A stretch of DNA of 34,672 nt from NCBI GenBank assembly GCA_934271365.1, contig CAKQRI010000019.1, forward strand, positions 1 to 34,672, in the 5' to 3' direction. This document shows positions 7,850 through 17,280 of the stretch, piece by piece. Each line of letters begins with the position of its first letter. Within the stretch, counting starts at the first letter, position 1. This DNA is from an uncultured Spirochaetales bacterium. GTDB taxonomy: Bacteria > Spirochaetota > Spirochaetia > Sphaerochaetales > Sphaerochaetaceae. The notes under the pieces are model-generated. The model saw only the letters and a list, made by a program, of their open reading frames with translations. It was not told where the DNA came from and did not search any database. Both the position numbers and the translations under genes were made by a program.

Positions 7850-8753
7850 ATTCAAAGGAAGGTAATTCCTTCGAGCTCTCTGCAAGATATGGGGTAATCA
7901 GAACAACTCCGGTCTTCTCATCAATTGATACATCGTACCAATAGCCTTCCGACTCATATTCAAATGGCTTGGTATGCCTCTGATGGAAAGCAGCAGCATT
8001 GAATTCGCCCATTGTGTTTTTCATATGATATTCAATATTCCCCTTATGGTAATGACCTGTGAGAATCAGCCCCACATCATAATCATCCATTATCCTATAG
8101 AGTCTGTTTCTTTCCTGGATATTGAGACCGAATAATACTGCAGATATATCAGGAATACCACCTGATGATATAGTCTCATGCGTTATTATTATCCTGTAAA
8201 CAGCATCATCAGAGGCTAATGCCTCTTCAAGATACATCATCTGAAGCTCTCCAATCACCCTTGCTGAAGTATCCAGCTTATATATCGAAAGAAGAGGCCT
8301 CTCTCCTGATTTCCCGAATGAATAAGCAGAAGCTGTTGTGAATATCTCATCCCCGCTATCCCAGATAGATGAAAGATTATGCCTATCATGATTTCCAATG
8401 CATTCAATGAGATATCCGGTTCTTGCTTTTATTTCATGAATGAAAGAGAACACACTATCATCCATTCTGCCAGAATCTGAGATATCACCAAGAGATATTG
8501 CAAATGGATAATGCTGTGAAGATAGGAATTCATAGTAGTTCTCATTGAACCAGTGAACTTCACCATCGTTATCACGACCGAAGTGGACATCAGTAATAAG
8601 AGAGAATCTTATGGTTCCGCTACCATCATATGAACCAATCTCCTTCTTCTCAAGAAATGGATTGCCACTATAGGAAGCTAAAGGATATGGTGCATAGCTG
8701 CATGAGACGAATGCTATCAGAATCAGGATGCAATAGAGTATGTGCTTCATCAT
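7824..8753 (-). CDS. Calcineurin-like metallophosphoesterase, predicted lipoprotein
   Basis: A 309-aa protein with a signal peptide and lipobox (LIAFVSC, Cys18), so it is probably anchored to a membrane and faces the periplasm or surface. All dimetal-centre motifs are in order: D55-x-H57 (TDVHFG), GD90 (SLGDISDSG), GNHD (N121, H122), TH192E and GHYH (H234, H236). This supports hydrolysis of phosphoesters; whether the substrate is nucleotide, phospholipid or protein cannot be told. The gene begins inside the stop of the upstream secreted-protein gene (4-base overlap), which suggests a two-gene unit. It converges with and overlaps the YolD-like gene. Confidence 0.88.
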   Translation of the reverse strand: MMKHILYCILILIAFVSCSYAPYPLASYSGNPFLEKKEIGSYDGSGTIRFSLITDVHFGRDNDGEVHWFNENYYEFLSSQHYPFAISLGDISDSGRMDDSVFSFIHEIKARTGYLIECIGNHDRHNLSSIWDSGDEIFTTASAYSFGKSGERPLLSIYKLDTSARVIGELQMMYLEEALASDDAVYRIIITHETISSGGIPDISAVLFGLNIQERNRLYRIMDDYDVGLILTGHYHKGNIEYHMKNTMGEFNAAAFHQRHTKPFEYESEGYWYDVSIDEKTGVVLITPYLAESSKELPSFEFNLPRSQL

Positions 8754-9415
8754 TCAATCCTATATTTATAAGAGAGTCTCATCGCTGCTGAATATGGCCG
8801 GAAAAATGGATCAACCATGTATTCTGCACTCTGGATATATAAATCAGCAGCAATTGAGCTGTTATCGCTGATCAAAGCTTCAAGATTGATTCCGAATAAT
8901 GGGGATGCTTTCCAGAGATGCTCGAACCTAGAGGCCATATCCATATAGAATATTATTCTGATCGGACTGAAGAAAAGCCCAAAATCTGCAGAGACAAGAG
9001 GTGACAGAGAGTACAGAGCACCTACAGAGTGCTCTGAATAAGCAATGCCACCCTGGATTCCAAATCCAAAGCCAAGTGATGCATGCTTATAGCCAAAATC
9101 CAGAGCAAATATGTAGCTGACATCAGAAAAACCGCCATCTTCTGCTACATACTGGCTATGAACTATGAATTTATTATGTATATACTTACCACTCTTCAGA
9201 TCATATTCAGCTTCAATCTCATTCACATATAAAGCCTGGCTTCTTGCATACATGGAGAATGAGTCATAAGAAAGCCCAAGATCAAAGAACCTAAGCTCAT
9301 CATCCTTAAGCGCAATATTTGCACGGTAGCCAGTTCCGAACTCAATTGAAAATGAATCTGAATATATAGGCATGAGAATCAGCAGAAGAAGCTGAACCCA
9401 CAAAACTTTTTTCAC
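8750..9415 (-). CDS. Secreted, possibly outer-membrane beta-barrel protein of unknown function
   Basis: A 221-aa protein not recognised as any named family. It starts with GTG (9413-9415) followed by a clear signal peptide (KKVLWVQLLLLILMPIYSDS). The remainder is rich in alternating aromatic and polar strands (YRANIALKDDELRFFDLGLSYDSF and similar), many glycines and a terminal AMRLSYKYRIE ending in alternating residues, as in outer-membrane barrels. No lipobox Cys is seen. It is translationally coupled to the metallophosphoesterase lipoprotein. A role in the envelope is inferred from these features alone. Confidence 0.6.
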   Translation of the reverse strand: MKKVLWVQLLLLILMPIYSDSFSIEFGTGYRANIALKDDELRFFDLGLSYDSFSMYARSQALYVNEIEAEYDLKSGKYIHNKFIVHSQYVAEDGGFSDVSYIFALDFGYKHASLGFGFGIQGGIAYSEHSVGALYSLSPLVSADFGLFFSPIRIIFYMDMASRFEHLWKASPLFGINLEALISDNSSIAADLYIQSAEYMVDPFFRPYSAAMRLSYKYRIE

Positions 9416-9453
9416 AGAGGAAGTTTATCTCTTTCTATGCTTTTATACAATAA

Positions 9454-9483
9454 GACCACCTGCAGATATAACAACAGGTGGCC
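9454..9483 (-). terminator. Hairpin after ilvB, candidate operon terminator
   Basis: On the minus strand GGCCACCTG pairs with CAGGTGGTC (nine pairs including one G-U) across a 12-base loop, beginning 15 bases after the ilvB stop. It is followed by TTATTGTATA, a weak U-tract. Its location at the end of the eight-gene ilv-leu operon fits a terminator. Confidence 0.55.
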
Positions 9484-9498
9484 TTGTGTCAGATATGC

Positions 9499-11178
9499 TC
9501 AGTTCTCTTCTTTATCAATGAATCCAACCATATCCGAGATTGAAGCACCAGGTGCAACCATAGGAAGAACCTTATCATCAACAGGAATCTCAACATCTAT
9601 GACTACTGCTTCATTCATATCAACAGCTGCTTTCATAACAGATTCTGCATCATCATCCTTAGTAAGTCTAATGCCTTTGATTCCATAAGCATTAGCAAGC
9701 ATTACCCAATCAAGCGGAGTATCAAGAGTTGTCTCAGAGTAGTGCTTATCATAGAAGAGAGTCTGCCACTGCCTTACCATGCCAAGTGCATGGTTATTCA
9801 GGATCAGTATGATTACAGGAAGATTATATCTCTTTATTGTAGCAAGCTCATTGCAGTTCATTCTGAAAGAGCCATCACCTGCAACATTCACAACCCTATA
9901 GTCAGGGAATGCCTTCTGAGCCCCGATAGCAGCACCTGTTCCATATCCCATAGTGCCAAGTCCGCCACTCGTGAGGAATCTTCTTGGCTTTATATCCTTA
10001 AGGAACTGAGCAGCCCACATCTGGTTCTGCCCTACTTCTGTTGTGATTATATGTTTCTCTGGAAGTGCTTTCTCTAGAGCTTCAAGTACAACCTTAGCCC
10101 TCCCTGCTTCTGTTGGGACCTCGAGAGGATATCTCTCTCTGCGCTCTTTTATCATATCCACCCAAGAGCCATGCTTCATCTCTGGAACCATCTCAATAAG
10201 AGCAGATAAGGCACTATTAACATCGGCTATTATATGGACTTCCGTCTCGATGTTCTTATTGAATTCAGCAGGATCAACATCAATCTGGATTATCCTAGCC
10301 TGCTTTGCAAATGTTGAGGATTTCGAAATCACCCTATCAGAGAATCTAGCTCCGATTGTAATGAGAAGATCGCAGTCATTGATTGTCAGATTCGATAGCC
10401 TTGTTCCATGCATTCCAATCATTCCTGTGAATCTTGGATCCGAGCTTTCCATAGCACCAAGCCCCATGAGGGAAGATCCTACAGGGCAATCTATATGAGA
10501 TGCAAATGCTCTTAGGATTTCAGAAGCATCAGCTCTGATAACACCGCCACCGACATAAATCATAGGACGCTCTGATTTCTTTATGAGCTCTGCTGCTTTT
10601 TCAAGATCAGAATCTCTCATTCTATCCCTTGATGCAGAAGCCTTGCTTACAGTAGCTGGCTCAAATTCATAGCTCTCTGTCTGCACATTCTTTGGAACAT
10701 CGACAAGAACAGGACCTGGTCTGCCTTCATGTGCAAGCCTGAAAGCCTCTCTTAACGTAGATGCAAGCTCCTTTATATCCTTAACTATGTAGTTATGTTT
10801 TGTAATAGGGATAGTCACACCTGTGATATCAACCTCCTGGAATGAGTCCTTTCCCAGAAGTGATACAGGCACATTTCCGGTAATAGCAACCATTGGAACG
10901 CTATCCATATATGCAGTTGCTATACCTGTCACAAGATTAGTAGCACCAGGACCGGATGTTGCAATGCAGACACCTACACGTCCTGTGGCTCTTGCATAAC
11001 CATCAGCAGCATGACTTGCACCCTGCTCATGAGCTGTAAGAACATGATGGATTCTATCACGATTAAGATATAGTGCATCATAAAGAGGTATTACCTGTCC
11101 TCCTGGATAGCCGAAGACTGTATCAACACCTTCCTCAACAAGACACTCAATTATTATCTCTGCTCCTGTCTTCACCAT
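9499..11178 (-). CDS. ilvB: Acetolactate synthase, catalytic (large) subunit
   Basis: A 559-aa thiamine-diphosphate enzyme that condenses two pyruvates to acetolactate, or pyruvate plus 2-oxobutyrate, the first committed step of valine/isoleucine synthesis. Seen are the N-terminal EEGVDTVFGYPGGQVIPLYDAL with the catalytic Glu region (LTAHEQGASHAADGYAR), the central FAD/nucleotide-fold domain and the ThDP motif GDGSFRMNCNELATIKRYNLPVIILILNN in outline. The length is normal for the anabolic enzyme. It is the last gene of the operon, two bases after ilvD, with GGGAGGA ahead of ATG 11178. Its regulatory partner IlvN is encoded at the other end of the operon, 7 kb away, an uncommon split. Confidence 0.95.
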   Translation of the reverse strand: MVKTGAEIIIECLVEEGVDTVFGYPGGQVIPLYDALYLNRDRIHHVLTAHEQGASHAADGYARATGRVGVCIATSGPGATNLVTGIATAYMDSVPMVAITGNVPVSLLGKDSFQEVDITGVTIPITKHNYIVKDIKELASTLREAFRLAHEGRPGPVLVDVPKNVQTESYEFEPATVSKASASRDRMRDSDLEKAAELIKKSERPMIYVGGGVIRADASEILRAFASHIDCPVGSSLMGLGAMESSDPRFTGMIGMHGTRLSNLTINDCDLLITIGARFSDRVISKSSTFAKQARIIQIDVDPAEFNKNIETEVHIIADVNSALSALIEMVPEMKHGSWVDMIKERRERYPLEVPTEAGRAKVVLEALEKALPEKHIITTEVGQNQMWAAQFLKDIKPRRFLTSGGLGTMGYGTGAAIGAQKAFPDYRVVNVAGDGSFRMNCNELATIKRYNLPVIILILNNHALGMVRQWQTLFYDKHYSETTLDTPLDWVMLANAYGIKGIRLTKDDDAESVMKAAVDMNEAVVIDVEIPVDDKVLPMVAPGASISDMVGFIDKEEN

Positions 11179-11180
11179 AT

Positions 11181-12854
11181 TCAGTCCTCCCTTATTATTG
11201 CACCCTCTGCAGCTGAGCTTACATGCTTTGAATATCTAAGAAGATATCCGCTCTTAATAGGGCATTCATGCTCCTTCTGGTTCTTTCTCCTCTCAGCTAA
11301 AATCTTCTCATCTACAAGAAGATCTATTCTGCCTTCAGGGATATTGATTGCAATCATATCACCATCTTCAACAAGCCCTATAGGACCACCCTGAGCTGCT
11401 TCTGGACATACATGACCGATTGATGCACCTCTTGTAGCTCCAGAGAATCTTCCATCTGTAATCAATGCGACTTCCTTATCCAGACCCATTCCGGCAATAG
11501 CAGATGTAGGAGAGAGCATCTCCCTCATTCCTGGACCGCCTTTTGGACCTTCATATCTGATTACAACAACATCTCCGCTCTTAATCTTCTTTCCGAAAAT
11601 AGCAGCAATGCAATCCTCTTCGCTATCAAAAACACGTGCAGGACCTGTATGGACAAGCATCTCAGCAGCAACAGCGCTTCTCTTTACAACAGAGCCCTGA
11701 GGTGCTAGGGTTCCTTTAAGAACAGCAATTCCACCTGTTGCAGAATAAGGCCTATCGATAGGCCTGATTACTTCCTCATCATAATTTCTGGCATTCTCAA
11801 CTGATTCTCTCAGGCTCTTACCTGTTACTGTCATGACATCAAGGTCAATGAGATTCTTCTTTGAAAGCTCTTTGACCACAGCCATGACACCGCCTGCCAG
11901 ATTCAGGTCTTCCATATGGTCTTTTCCTGCAGGAGCCAGATGGCAGAGATTAGGAACAACAGCACTGATCTCATTTGCATTGAAGATGTCAATAGAAACC
12001 CCAGCCTCATGCGCAATAGCAGGAAGATGAAGCATAGTATTTGTTGAGCATCCCAGTGCCATGTCAACCTTGAGCGCATTGTTTATAGAACGCTCATTGA
12101 TTATATCCTTTGCTTTGATATCATTCTTTACAAGATCCATGATCCTGTAACCAGCAGTCTTTGCAAGTCTCACTCTCTCTGAATAAACAGCTGGTATTGT
12201 GCCATTTCCAGGAAGAGCTATTCCGATTGCCTCACATAGGCAGTTCATCGAGTTTGCTGTATACATTCCTGAGCATGAGCCACAGCTAGGACAAGCAGAG
12301 TTCTCCCAAGCCTGGAACTCAGACTCATCCATATTGCCAGCCACATACTTTCCAACAGCTTCAAACATCGAAGAAAGAGACATGCCTTTCTTATCTCCGC
12401 CCTTTACATGACCTGCAAGCATCGGACCTCCGGAAACGAATATAGAGGGGAGATTAAGCCTGCTTGCTGCCATAAGCATTCCTGGAACAATCTTATCGCA
12501 GTTAGGAATGAACACAAGGCCATCGAACGGATGGGCTGTAGCCATGATCTCTATTGAATCTGCGATAATCTCACGTGATGCAAGTGAGTATTTCATTCCC
12601 TTATGCCCCATGGCAATTCCATCACAGACTCCAATCACCGGGAACTCTACAGGATTTCCGCCAGCTTCCCTGACTCCAGCCTTCACAGCCTCAGCAATGC
12701 GTCTGAGCTCAATATGTCCTGGAATAATCTCATTGAATGCATTCACTATTCCGATTGTCGGCATCTCTAGCTCTTCATCTGTCCAGCCGAGAGCCTTCAT
12801 CAACGACCTGTGAGGAGCCTTATCTACTCCCTTTTTCATAAGATCAGATCTCAT
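11181..12854 (-). CDS. ilvD: Dihydroxy-acid dehydratase
   Basis: A 557-aa iron-sulfur dehydratase that converts 2,3-dihydroxyisovalerate and its 3-methylvalerate homologue into the 2-oxo acids for valine and isoleucine. Diagnostic blocks are present: CDKIVPGMLMA, the cysteine-rich ACPSCGSCSGMYTANSM and LGCSTNTMLHLPAI, which supply cluster ligands, and GPKGGPGMREML and DGRFSGATRGASIGHV near the C-terminus. The length is typical. ATG 12854 overlaps the leuB stop by four bases, which indicates coupling within the ilv-leu operon. Confidence 0.96.
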   Translation of the reverse strand: MRSDLMKKGVDKAPHRSLMKALGWTDEELEMPTIGIVNAFNEIIPGHIELRRIAEAVKAGVREAGGNPVEFPVIGVCDGIAMGHKGMKYSLASREIIADSIEIMATAHPFDGLVFIPNCDKIVPGMLMAASRLNLPSIFVSGGPMLAGHVKGGDKKGMSLSSMFEAVGKYVAGNMDESEFQAWENSACPSCGSCSGMYTANSMNCLCEAIGIALPGNGTIPAVYSERVRLAKTAGYRIMDLVKNDIKAKDIINERSINNALKVDMALGCSTNTMLHLPAIAHEAGVSIDIFNANEISAVVPNLCHLAPAGKDHMEDLNLAGGVMAVVKELSKKNLIDLDVMTVTGKSLRESVENARNYDEEVIRPIDRPYSATGGIAVLKGTLAPQGSVVKRSAVAAEMLVHTGPARVFDSEEDCIAAIFGKKIKSGDVVVIRYEGPKGGPGMREMLSPTSAIAGMGLDKEVALITDGRFSGATRGASIGHVCPEAAQGGPIGLVEDGDMIAINIPEGRIDLLVDEKILAERRKNQKEHECPIKSGYLLRYSKHVSSAAEGAIIRED

Positions 12855-13912
12855 TTCAGCCTCCTTACAATCTCATCGCCTACTTCTTCTGTTGAATAGG
12901 CCCTCTCACCTTCTTTTGCGATATCTGCACTTCTGACTCCATCTCTCAGTGCATCCTTAACAGCATTCTCTATAGAAGCAGCTTCAGCTTCCAGCCCGAA
13001 TGAATAGCGAAGCATCATGGCACATGAGAGAATCGTAGCAATAGGATTTGCAATCTTCTTACCTGCAATATCAGGAGCAGAACCATGAATCGGCTCATAC
13101 ATTCCAACGCTATCCTCTCTCAGGGAAGCAGATGGCAGCATTCCTATTGATCCAGTAATCATCGATGCCTCATCAGAGAGGATATCACCAAACATATTCT
13201 CAGTCAGAATGACATCAAACTGCGCTGGATTCCTGACAAGCTGCATTGCTGCATTATCTACATACATATAGTCAAGAGCTACTTCAGGATAGCTTTCATG
13301 GATTTTACCAGTCACTTCCCTCCAGAGCCTTGATGATTCAAGAACATTAGCCTTATCTACAACAGTCACATGATTCTTCCTGAGCTTAGCTGCCTTAAAA
13401 GCCTTTATGGCAATGTGCTCAATCTCTGCAACTGAATATGACATAACATCATATGCAGAATGATCCTTTCTGCCTTTTTCTCCGAAATAGATTCCACCTG
13501 TAAGCTCTCTTACAACGAGGATATCAACACCACCAGCTACAACCTGATCCTTCAGAGGAGATGCAGATGCAAGCTCTGGGTAAATAGAAGCAGGCCTTAA
13601 ATTACAGAAAAGCCCAAGACCTGATCTAAGTCCGAGAAGTGCTCTCTCTGGCCTATTTGGCCCTGGCTGGCTATCCCATTTAGGCCCACCTACTGCCCCC
13701 AGAAGAACGGCTCTCTTTGTTCTGGCATTCTCAAGCACCTCTTCTGTAAGAGGAACACCATATACATCTATTGAGGAACCTCCGATAAGCATCGTATCAT
13801 ATTCAAGTGTATGGTTATAAAGAGAAGATACCTGCTCTAATACCTTAATACCCTCTTTTACAATCTCTGGTCCTATTCCATCTCCAGGAACAACAAGAAT
13901 ATCAAGCTTCAT
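12851..13912 (-). CDS. leuB: 3-Isopropylmalate dehydrogenase
   Basis: A 353-aa NAD-dependent decarboxylating dehydrogenase of leucine synthesis. The N-terminus ILVVPGDGIGPEIVKEG, the substrate segment RELTGGIYFGEKGRK, the VDNAAMQLV and LTENMFGDILSDEASMITGSIGMLPSAS blocks (metal-binding aspartates) and EPIHGSAPDIAGKKIANP identify LeuB rather than isocitrate or tartrate dehydrogenase. The ATG at 13912 shares one base with the leuD stop; the 3' end overlaps ilvD by four bases. Confidence 0.96.
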   Translation of the reverse strand: MKLDILVVPGDGIGPEIVKEGIKVLEQVSSLYNHTLEYDTMLIGGSSIDVYGVPLTEEVLENARTKRAVLLGAVGGPKWDSQPGPNRPERALLGLRSGLGLFCNLRPASIYPELASASPLKDQVVAGGVDILVVRELTGGIYFGEKGRKDHSAYDVMSYSVAEIEHIAIKAFKAAKLRKNHVTVVDKANVLESSRLWREVTGKIHESYPEVALDYMYVDNAAMQLVRNPAQFDVILTENMFGDILSDEASMITGSIGMLPSASLREDSVGMYEPIHGSAPDIAGKKIANPIATILSCAMMLRYSFGLEAEAASIENAVKDALRDGVRSADIAKEGERAYSTEEVGDEIVRRLK

Positions 13913-14397
13913 CAGTAATTCTCCTTTATATAGGATGCGAGGCCACCAGCTCTGAAGATATCCATCATGAACTTAGGGAAAGGCTCTGCCCTGAATTCCC
14001 TTCCTGTTGTCTCATCTTTTATTATGCCTGTCTCGAAATCAACAGAGACTTCATCGCCATCCATTATCGCATCTGCAGCTTCAGGGCATTCGAGAATAGG
14101 AAGACCTATATTTATGCTATTTCTATAGAAAATACGTGCAAATGTCTTAGCAATAACACAGCTGACACCAGATGCTTTGATTGCAATCGGAGCATGCTCC
14201 CTAGATGAGCCACATCCGAAGTTCTTTCCAGCAACAATCACATCTCCGCTCTTAACACGGCTTCTGAATGATGCATCTATATCCTCCATAGCATGCTCAG
14301 CAAGCTCATGAGGATCTGATGTATTCAGATAGCGGGCAGGAATGATTACATCTGTGTCCACGTTATCTTTATATCTAAAAACTCGGCCTTTAACCAT
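13912..14397 (-). CDS. leuD: 3-Isopropylmalate dehydratase small subunit
   Basis: A 161-aa swivel subunit that pairs with LeuC to isomerise 2-isopropylmalate to 3-isopropylmalate. Seen are the N-terminal RYKDNVDTDVIIPARYL, the strongly conserved GKNFGCGSSREHAPIAIKASG and FARIFYRNSINIGLPIL. The short length, about 160 aa, belongs to the archaeal/anaerobe-type LeuD that pairs with a ~420-aa LeuC, which is what is found upstream. One-base overlaps join it to leuC and leuB. Confidence 0.95.
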   Translation of the reverse strand: MVKGRVFRYKDNVDTDVIIPARYLNTSDPHELAEHAMEDIDASFRSRVKSGDVIVAGKNFGCGSSREHAPIAIKASGVSCVIAKTFARIFYRNSINIGLPILECPEAADAIMDGDEVSVDFETGIIKDETTGREFRAEPFPKFMMDIFRAGGLASYIKENY

Positions 14398-15656
14398 TAG
14401 AGAACCTCCGGTGTTGCAATATAGCCTTTAACAGCACTAGCTGCAGCTGTATATGGAGATGCGAGATATACCTCGCTCTTCACATGTCCCATTCTTCCAA
14501 CAAAGTTTCTATTCGTTGTTGATACGCATCTCTCACCGTCAGAAAGGATGCCCATATAGCCGCCAAGGCATGGGCCGCATGTAGGTGTTGATACAACACA
14601 GCCGGCATCAATGAAGATATCAAAAAGGCCTTCATTCATAGCTTCCTTCCAGATCTTCTGTGTAGCAGGTATCACGATGCACCTGACATCCGGATGCACC
14701 TTACGTCCCTTCAGAACCTCAGCAGCAGCTCTAAGGTCTGAAAGCCTTCCATTAGTACAGGATCCGATTACAACCTGATCAATCTTTATATCTGAAGAAG
14801 CCTCAGCAAGATGCGTATTCTCAGGAAGATGAGGGAAGCTTACTGTCGGGCGGATCTCTGAGAGATCAATATCATAGACAGCATCATATTCTGCATCACT
14901 ATCACTCTCAAAGATCTGAGGCTCTGCAGCTCCTGCATCCTTCAGATATGCAAGAGTCTTATCATCAACTGGGAATATGCCATTCTTAGCTCCTGCTTCT
15001 ATAGCCATATTCGCAACAGTGAATCTGTCATCCATGGAAAGAGATGATACTCCATCGCCTGAGAACTCCATTGATTTATATAAGGCACCATCAACTCCAA
15101 TCATGCCGATGATGTGGAGAATGAGATCCTTTCCTGATACATAGCGCTGGAAAGAACCACTCAGACGGAATTTTATTGAGGATGGAACCTTGAACCAGCA
15201 TTTGCCGATTGCCATGCCAGCTGCCATATCAGTAGATCCGACACCTGTAGAGAAGGCTCCTAGAGCTCCATAAGTGCAGGTATGGGAATCAGCTCCGATT
15301 ACGACATCGCCAGCTGTCACAAGTCCTTTTTCAGGAAGAAGCGCATGCTCAATTCCTACTCGTCCTACCTCAAAATAGTTCTCAATGCCTTCTTTTTTCG
15401 CAAAAGAGCGCACACATGCGCACTGCTCTGCAGCTTTTATATCCTTATTCGGAGTGAAATGATCAGGAACAAGCGCTATCTTTGATCTATCAAATACAGA
15501 GCTCTTTCCGAATTTCGGAAACTCTCTGATTGCTACAGGGCTTGTTATATCATTTCCAAGGACCATTGAAAGATCTGCCATGATCAGCTGACCAGGATGA
15601 ACGCTATCAAGACCAGCAGCTTTTGCAAGTATTTTCTCTGTGATTGTTGAGCCCAT
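14397..15656 (-). CDS. leuC: 3-Isopropylmalate dehydratase large subunit
   Basis: A 419-aa [4Fe-4S] aconitase-family subunit. The three cluster cysteines are seen in VIGSCTNGRLSDLRAAAEVL and in TPTCGPCLGG. Other family blocks are VPDHFTPNKDIKAAEQC, GADSHTCTYGALGAFSTGVGSTDMA and TNRNFVGRMGH. The length fits the ~420-aa archaeal/anaerobe LeuC class rather than the ~465-aa proteobacterial form. It starts five bases after leuA, with AAGGAGA overlapping the leuA end, and its stop shares one base with leuD. Confidence 0.95.
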   Translation of the reverse strand: MGSTITEKILAKAAGLDSVHPGQLIMADLSMVLGNDITSPVAIREFPKFGKSSVFDRSKIALVPDHFTPNKDIKAAEQCACVRSFAKKEGIENYFEVGRVGIEHALLPEKGLVTAGDVVIGADSHTCTYGALGAFSTGVGSTDMAAGMAIGKCWFKVPSSIKFRLSGSFQRYVSGKDLILHIIGMIGVDGALYKSMEFSGDGVSSLSMDDRFTVANMAIEAGAKNGIFPVDDKTLAYLKDAGAAEPQIFESDSDAEYDAVYDIDLSEIRPTVSFPHLPENTHLAEASSDIKIDQVVIGSCTNGRLSDLRAAAEVLKGRKVHPDVRCIVIPATQKIWKEAMNEGLFDIFIDAGCVVSTPTCGPCLGGYMGILSDGERCVSTTNRNFVGRMGHVKSEVYLASPYTAAASAVKGYIATPEVL

Positions 15657-15661
15657 CTGTA

Positions 15662-17257
15662 TTAGATCTCCTTATCTGTATGTCCAAGGAGCAAGTCATT
15701 CTCAAAGGACATTGCCTGAGCAGCCACACCACCAGCAATCGATGTTGAAGCTTCGTCGAGCATCTTATTCACTGCTGCTAAGCATGACAGGATAGATGCC
15801 TCTATTACGTCTGTTGAAACGCCACGGCCCCTGAATACGCCTCTCTGATCTGAAATCTTAACAAGCGCTTCTCCAAGAGCATCCTTGTACTCTGTGACAG
15901 CATTCAGGCTATACTCCTCCAGAGCAAACGGATGGCGGATTATCTTCTCAATACAGCGAAGGGATGCATAGATAGGACCTGTACCAGTTGCTACATCCAT
16001 CACCTTCTTATCTCCCTTTTTAAGGGTTATGCATGCAGTGGCACTCATATGATTGCCGCTGTTTATAACAAAAGAGTCAAGAGACCAGCTGTTTCTGCTC
16101 TCTGTCGTATCTCTGGCTTCAGCAAGGGCGATGATGTCCCTATCGGAGACATTCTTCTTCCTATCACAGAGCTTCTTGAACTCAGCAAAGATTCTTGAGC
16201 ATTCCTCTTTTGAAAGAGAATAGCCAAGCTCTTCAAGCTTCTTCTCAAGAGCATGCTGACCAGAGTGCTTGCCAAGCACTAAGCTTGTCTTCACAACACC
16301 AACTGACTCCGGTGTCATGATCTCATATGTCTTACTGTTTGCAAGCATGCCATGCTGGTGGATTCCAGACTCATGGGCAAAAGCATTATCGCCTACGATT
16401 GCCTTTGAAGGATTTATCTTCACACCTGTTATAGAAGAGAGAAGCCTTGCAGTCTTTGAAATCTCCTCGCTCTTTATCCCTGTTGTGAAATCGAGCCTGT
16501 CTGCTCTGGTCTTCATAGCCATTACGACCTCTTCCATAGCAGCATTACCAGCTCTCTCACCTATTCCGCAGACTGTGCACTCAATCTGCCTTGCCCCTGC
16601 TTCTATTCCTGAAAGGGAATTAGCAACAGCAAGTCCAAGATCATTGTGGCAGTGCATGGATATTCTGGCCTTATCGATATTAGGAACATTATTCCTGACA
16701 TAAGAGACCATATTAGCAATCTCAGAGGGAGTCGAATATCCTACAGTATCCGGAAGATTTATCGTTGTTGCACCTTCCTTAATCGCACATTCAACGACAC
16801 GGCACATGTAATCAAGGTCAGTCCTTGTAGCATCCTCAAGTGAGAACTCAATATCTGAGCAGAGGGAGGAAGCATACCTTACATTTGCCCTGATTCTATC
16901 AATAGCCTCTTCTCTTGACATCTTGAGCTTGTACTCAAGGTGCAGATCACTTGTTGCAAGAAACAGGTGAATCCTAGGACTATTTGCCTTTTTGACTGCA
17001 TTGTATGCAGCATCAATATCCTTTTTAAGAGCACGGGCAAGAGAAGCAACTGTCACATCTTTAACAGCTGCTGAAATTGCCTCTACGCTCTCATAGTCAC
17101 CAGGAGAGGAGATTGCAAAACCGGCCTCTATGATGTCAACACCTAGGGCCTCTAGCTGCTTTGCCATTCGGATCTTCTCCTCAAGGTTCATAGAGTAGCC
17201 AGGTGCCTGCTCTCCATCTCTAAGCGTTGTATCAAATATATAGACTCTGTCTGCCAT
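15662..17257 (-). CDS. leuA: 2-Isopropylmalate synthase
   Basis: A 531-aa enzyme that condenses acetyl-CoA with 2-oxoisovalerate, the entry step of the leucine branch. The catalytic barrel carries FDTTLRDGEQAPGYSM, NLPDTVGY, the metal-binding HCHNDLGLAVANSL, and HESGIHQHGMLANSKTYEIMTPESVG in outline. The C-terminal ~120 residues match the LeuA allosteric domain (YKDALGEALVKISDQRGVFRGRGVSTDVIEASILS in outline), so leucine feedback is likely. This argues for LeuA over homocitrate or citramalate synthase, although those share the barrel. It lies 23 bases after ilvC with AGGGAGAG before the ATG. Confidence 0.94.
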   Translation of the reverse strand: MADRVYIFDTTLRDGEQAPGYSMNLEEKIRMAKQLEALGVDIIEAGFAISSPGDYESVEAISAAVKDVTVASLARALKKDIDAAYNAVKKANSPRIHLFLATSDLHLEYKLKMSREEAIDRIRANVRYASSLCSDIEFSLEDATRTDLDYMCRVVECAIKEGATTINLPDTVGYSTPSEIANMVSYVRNNVPNIDKARISMHCHNDLGLAVANSLSGIEAGARQIECTVCGIGERAGNAAMEEVVMAMKTRADRLDFTTGIKSEEISKTARLLSSITGVKINPSKAIVGDNAFAHESGIHQHGMLANSKTYEIMTPESVGVVKTSLVLGKHSGQHALEKKLEELGYSLSKEECSRIFAEFKKLCDRKKNVSDRDIIALAEARDTTESRNSWSLDSFVINSGNHMSATACITLKKGDKKVMDVATGTGPIYASLRCIEKIIRHPFALEEYSLNAVTEYKDALGEALVKISDQRGVFRGRGVSTDVIEASILSCLAAVNKMLDEASTSIAGGVAAQAMSFENDLLLGHTDKEI

Positions 17258-17280
17258 CTTTCTCTCCCTATTGAATTCAG

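Noticed and set aside
15282..15485. Plus-strand open frame inside leuC
   Set aside because: It is antisense to conserved leuC sequence; no ribosome site and no family resemblance. Similar antisense frames inside ilvB, ilvD, leuA and the FN3 genes were rejected for the same reason.
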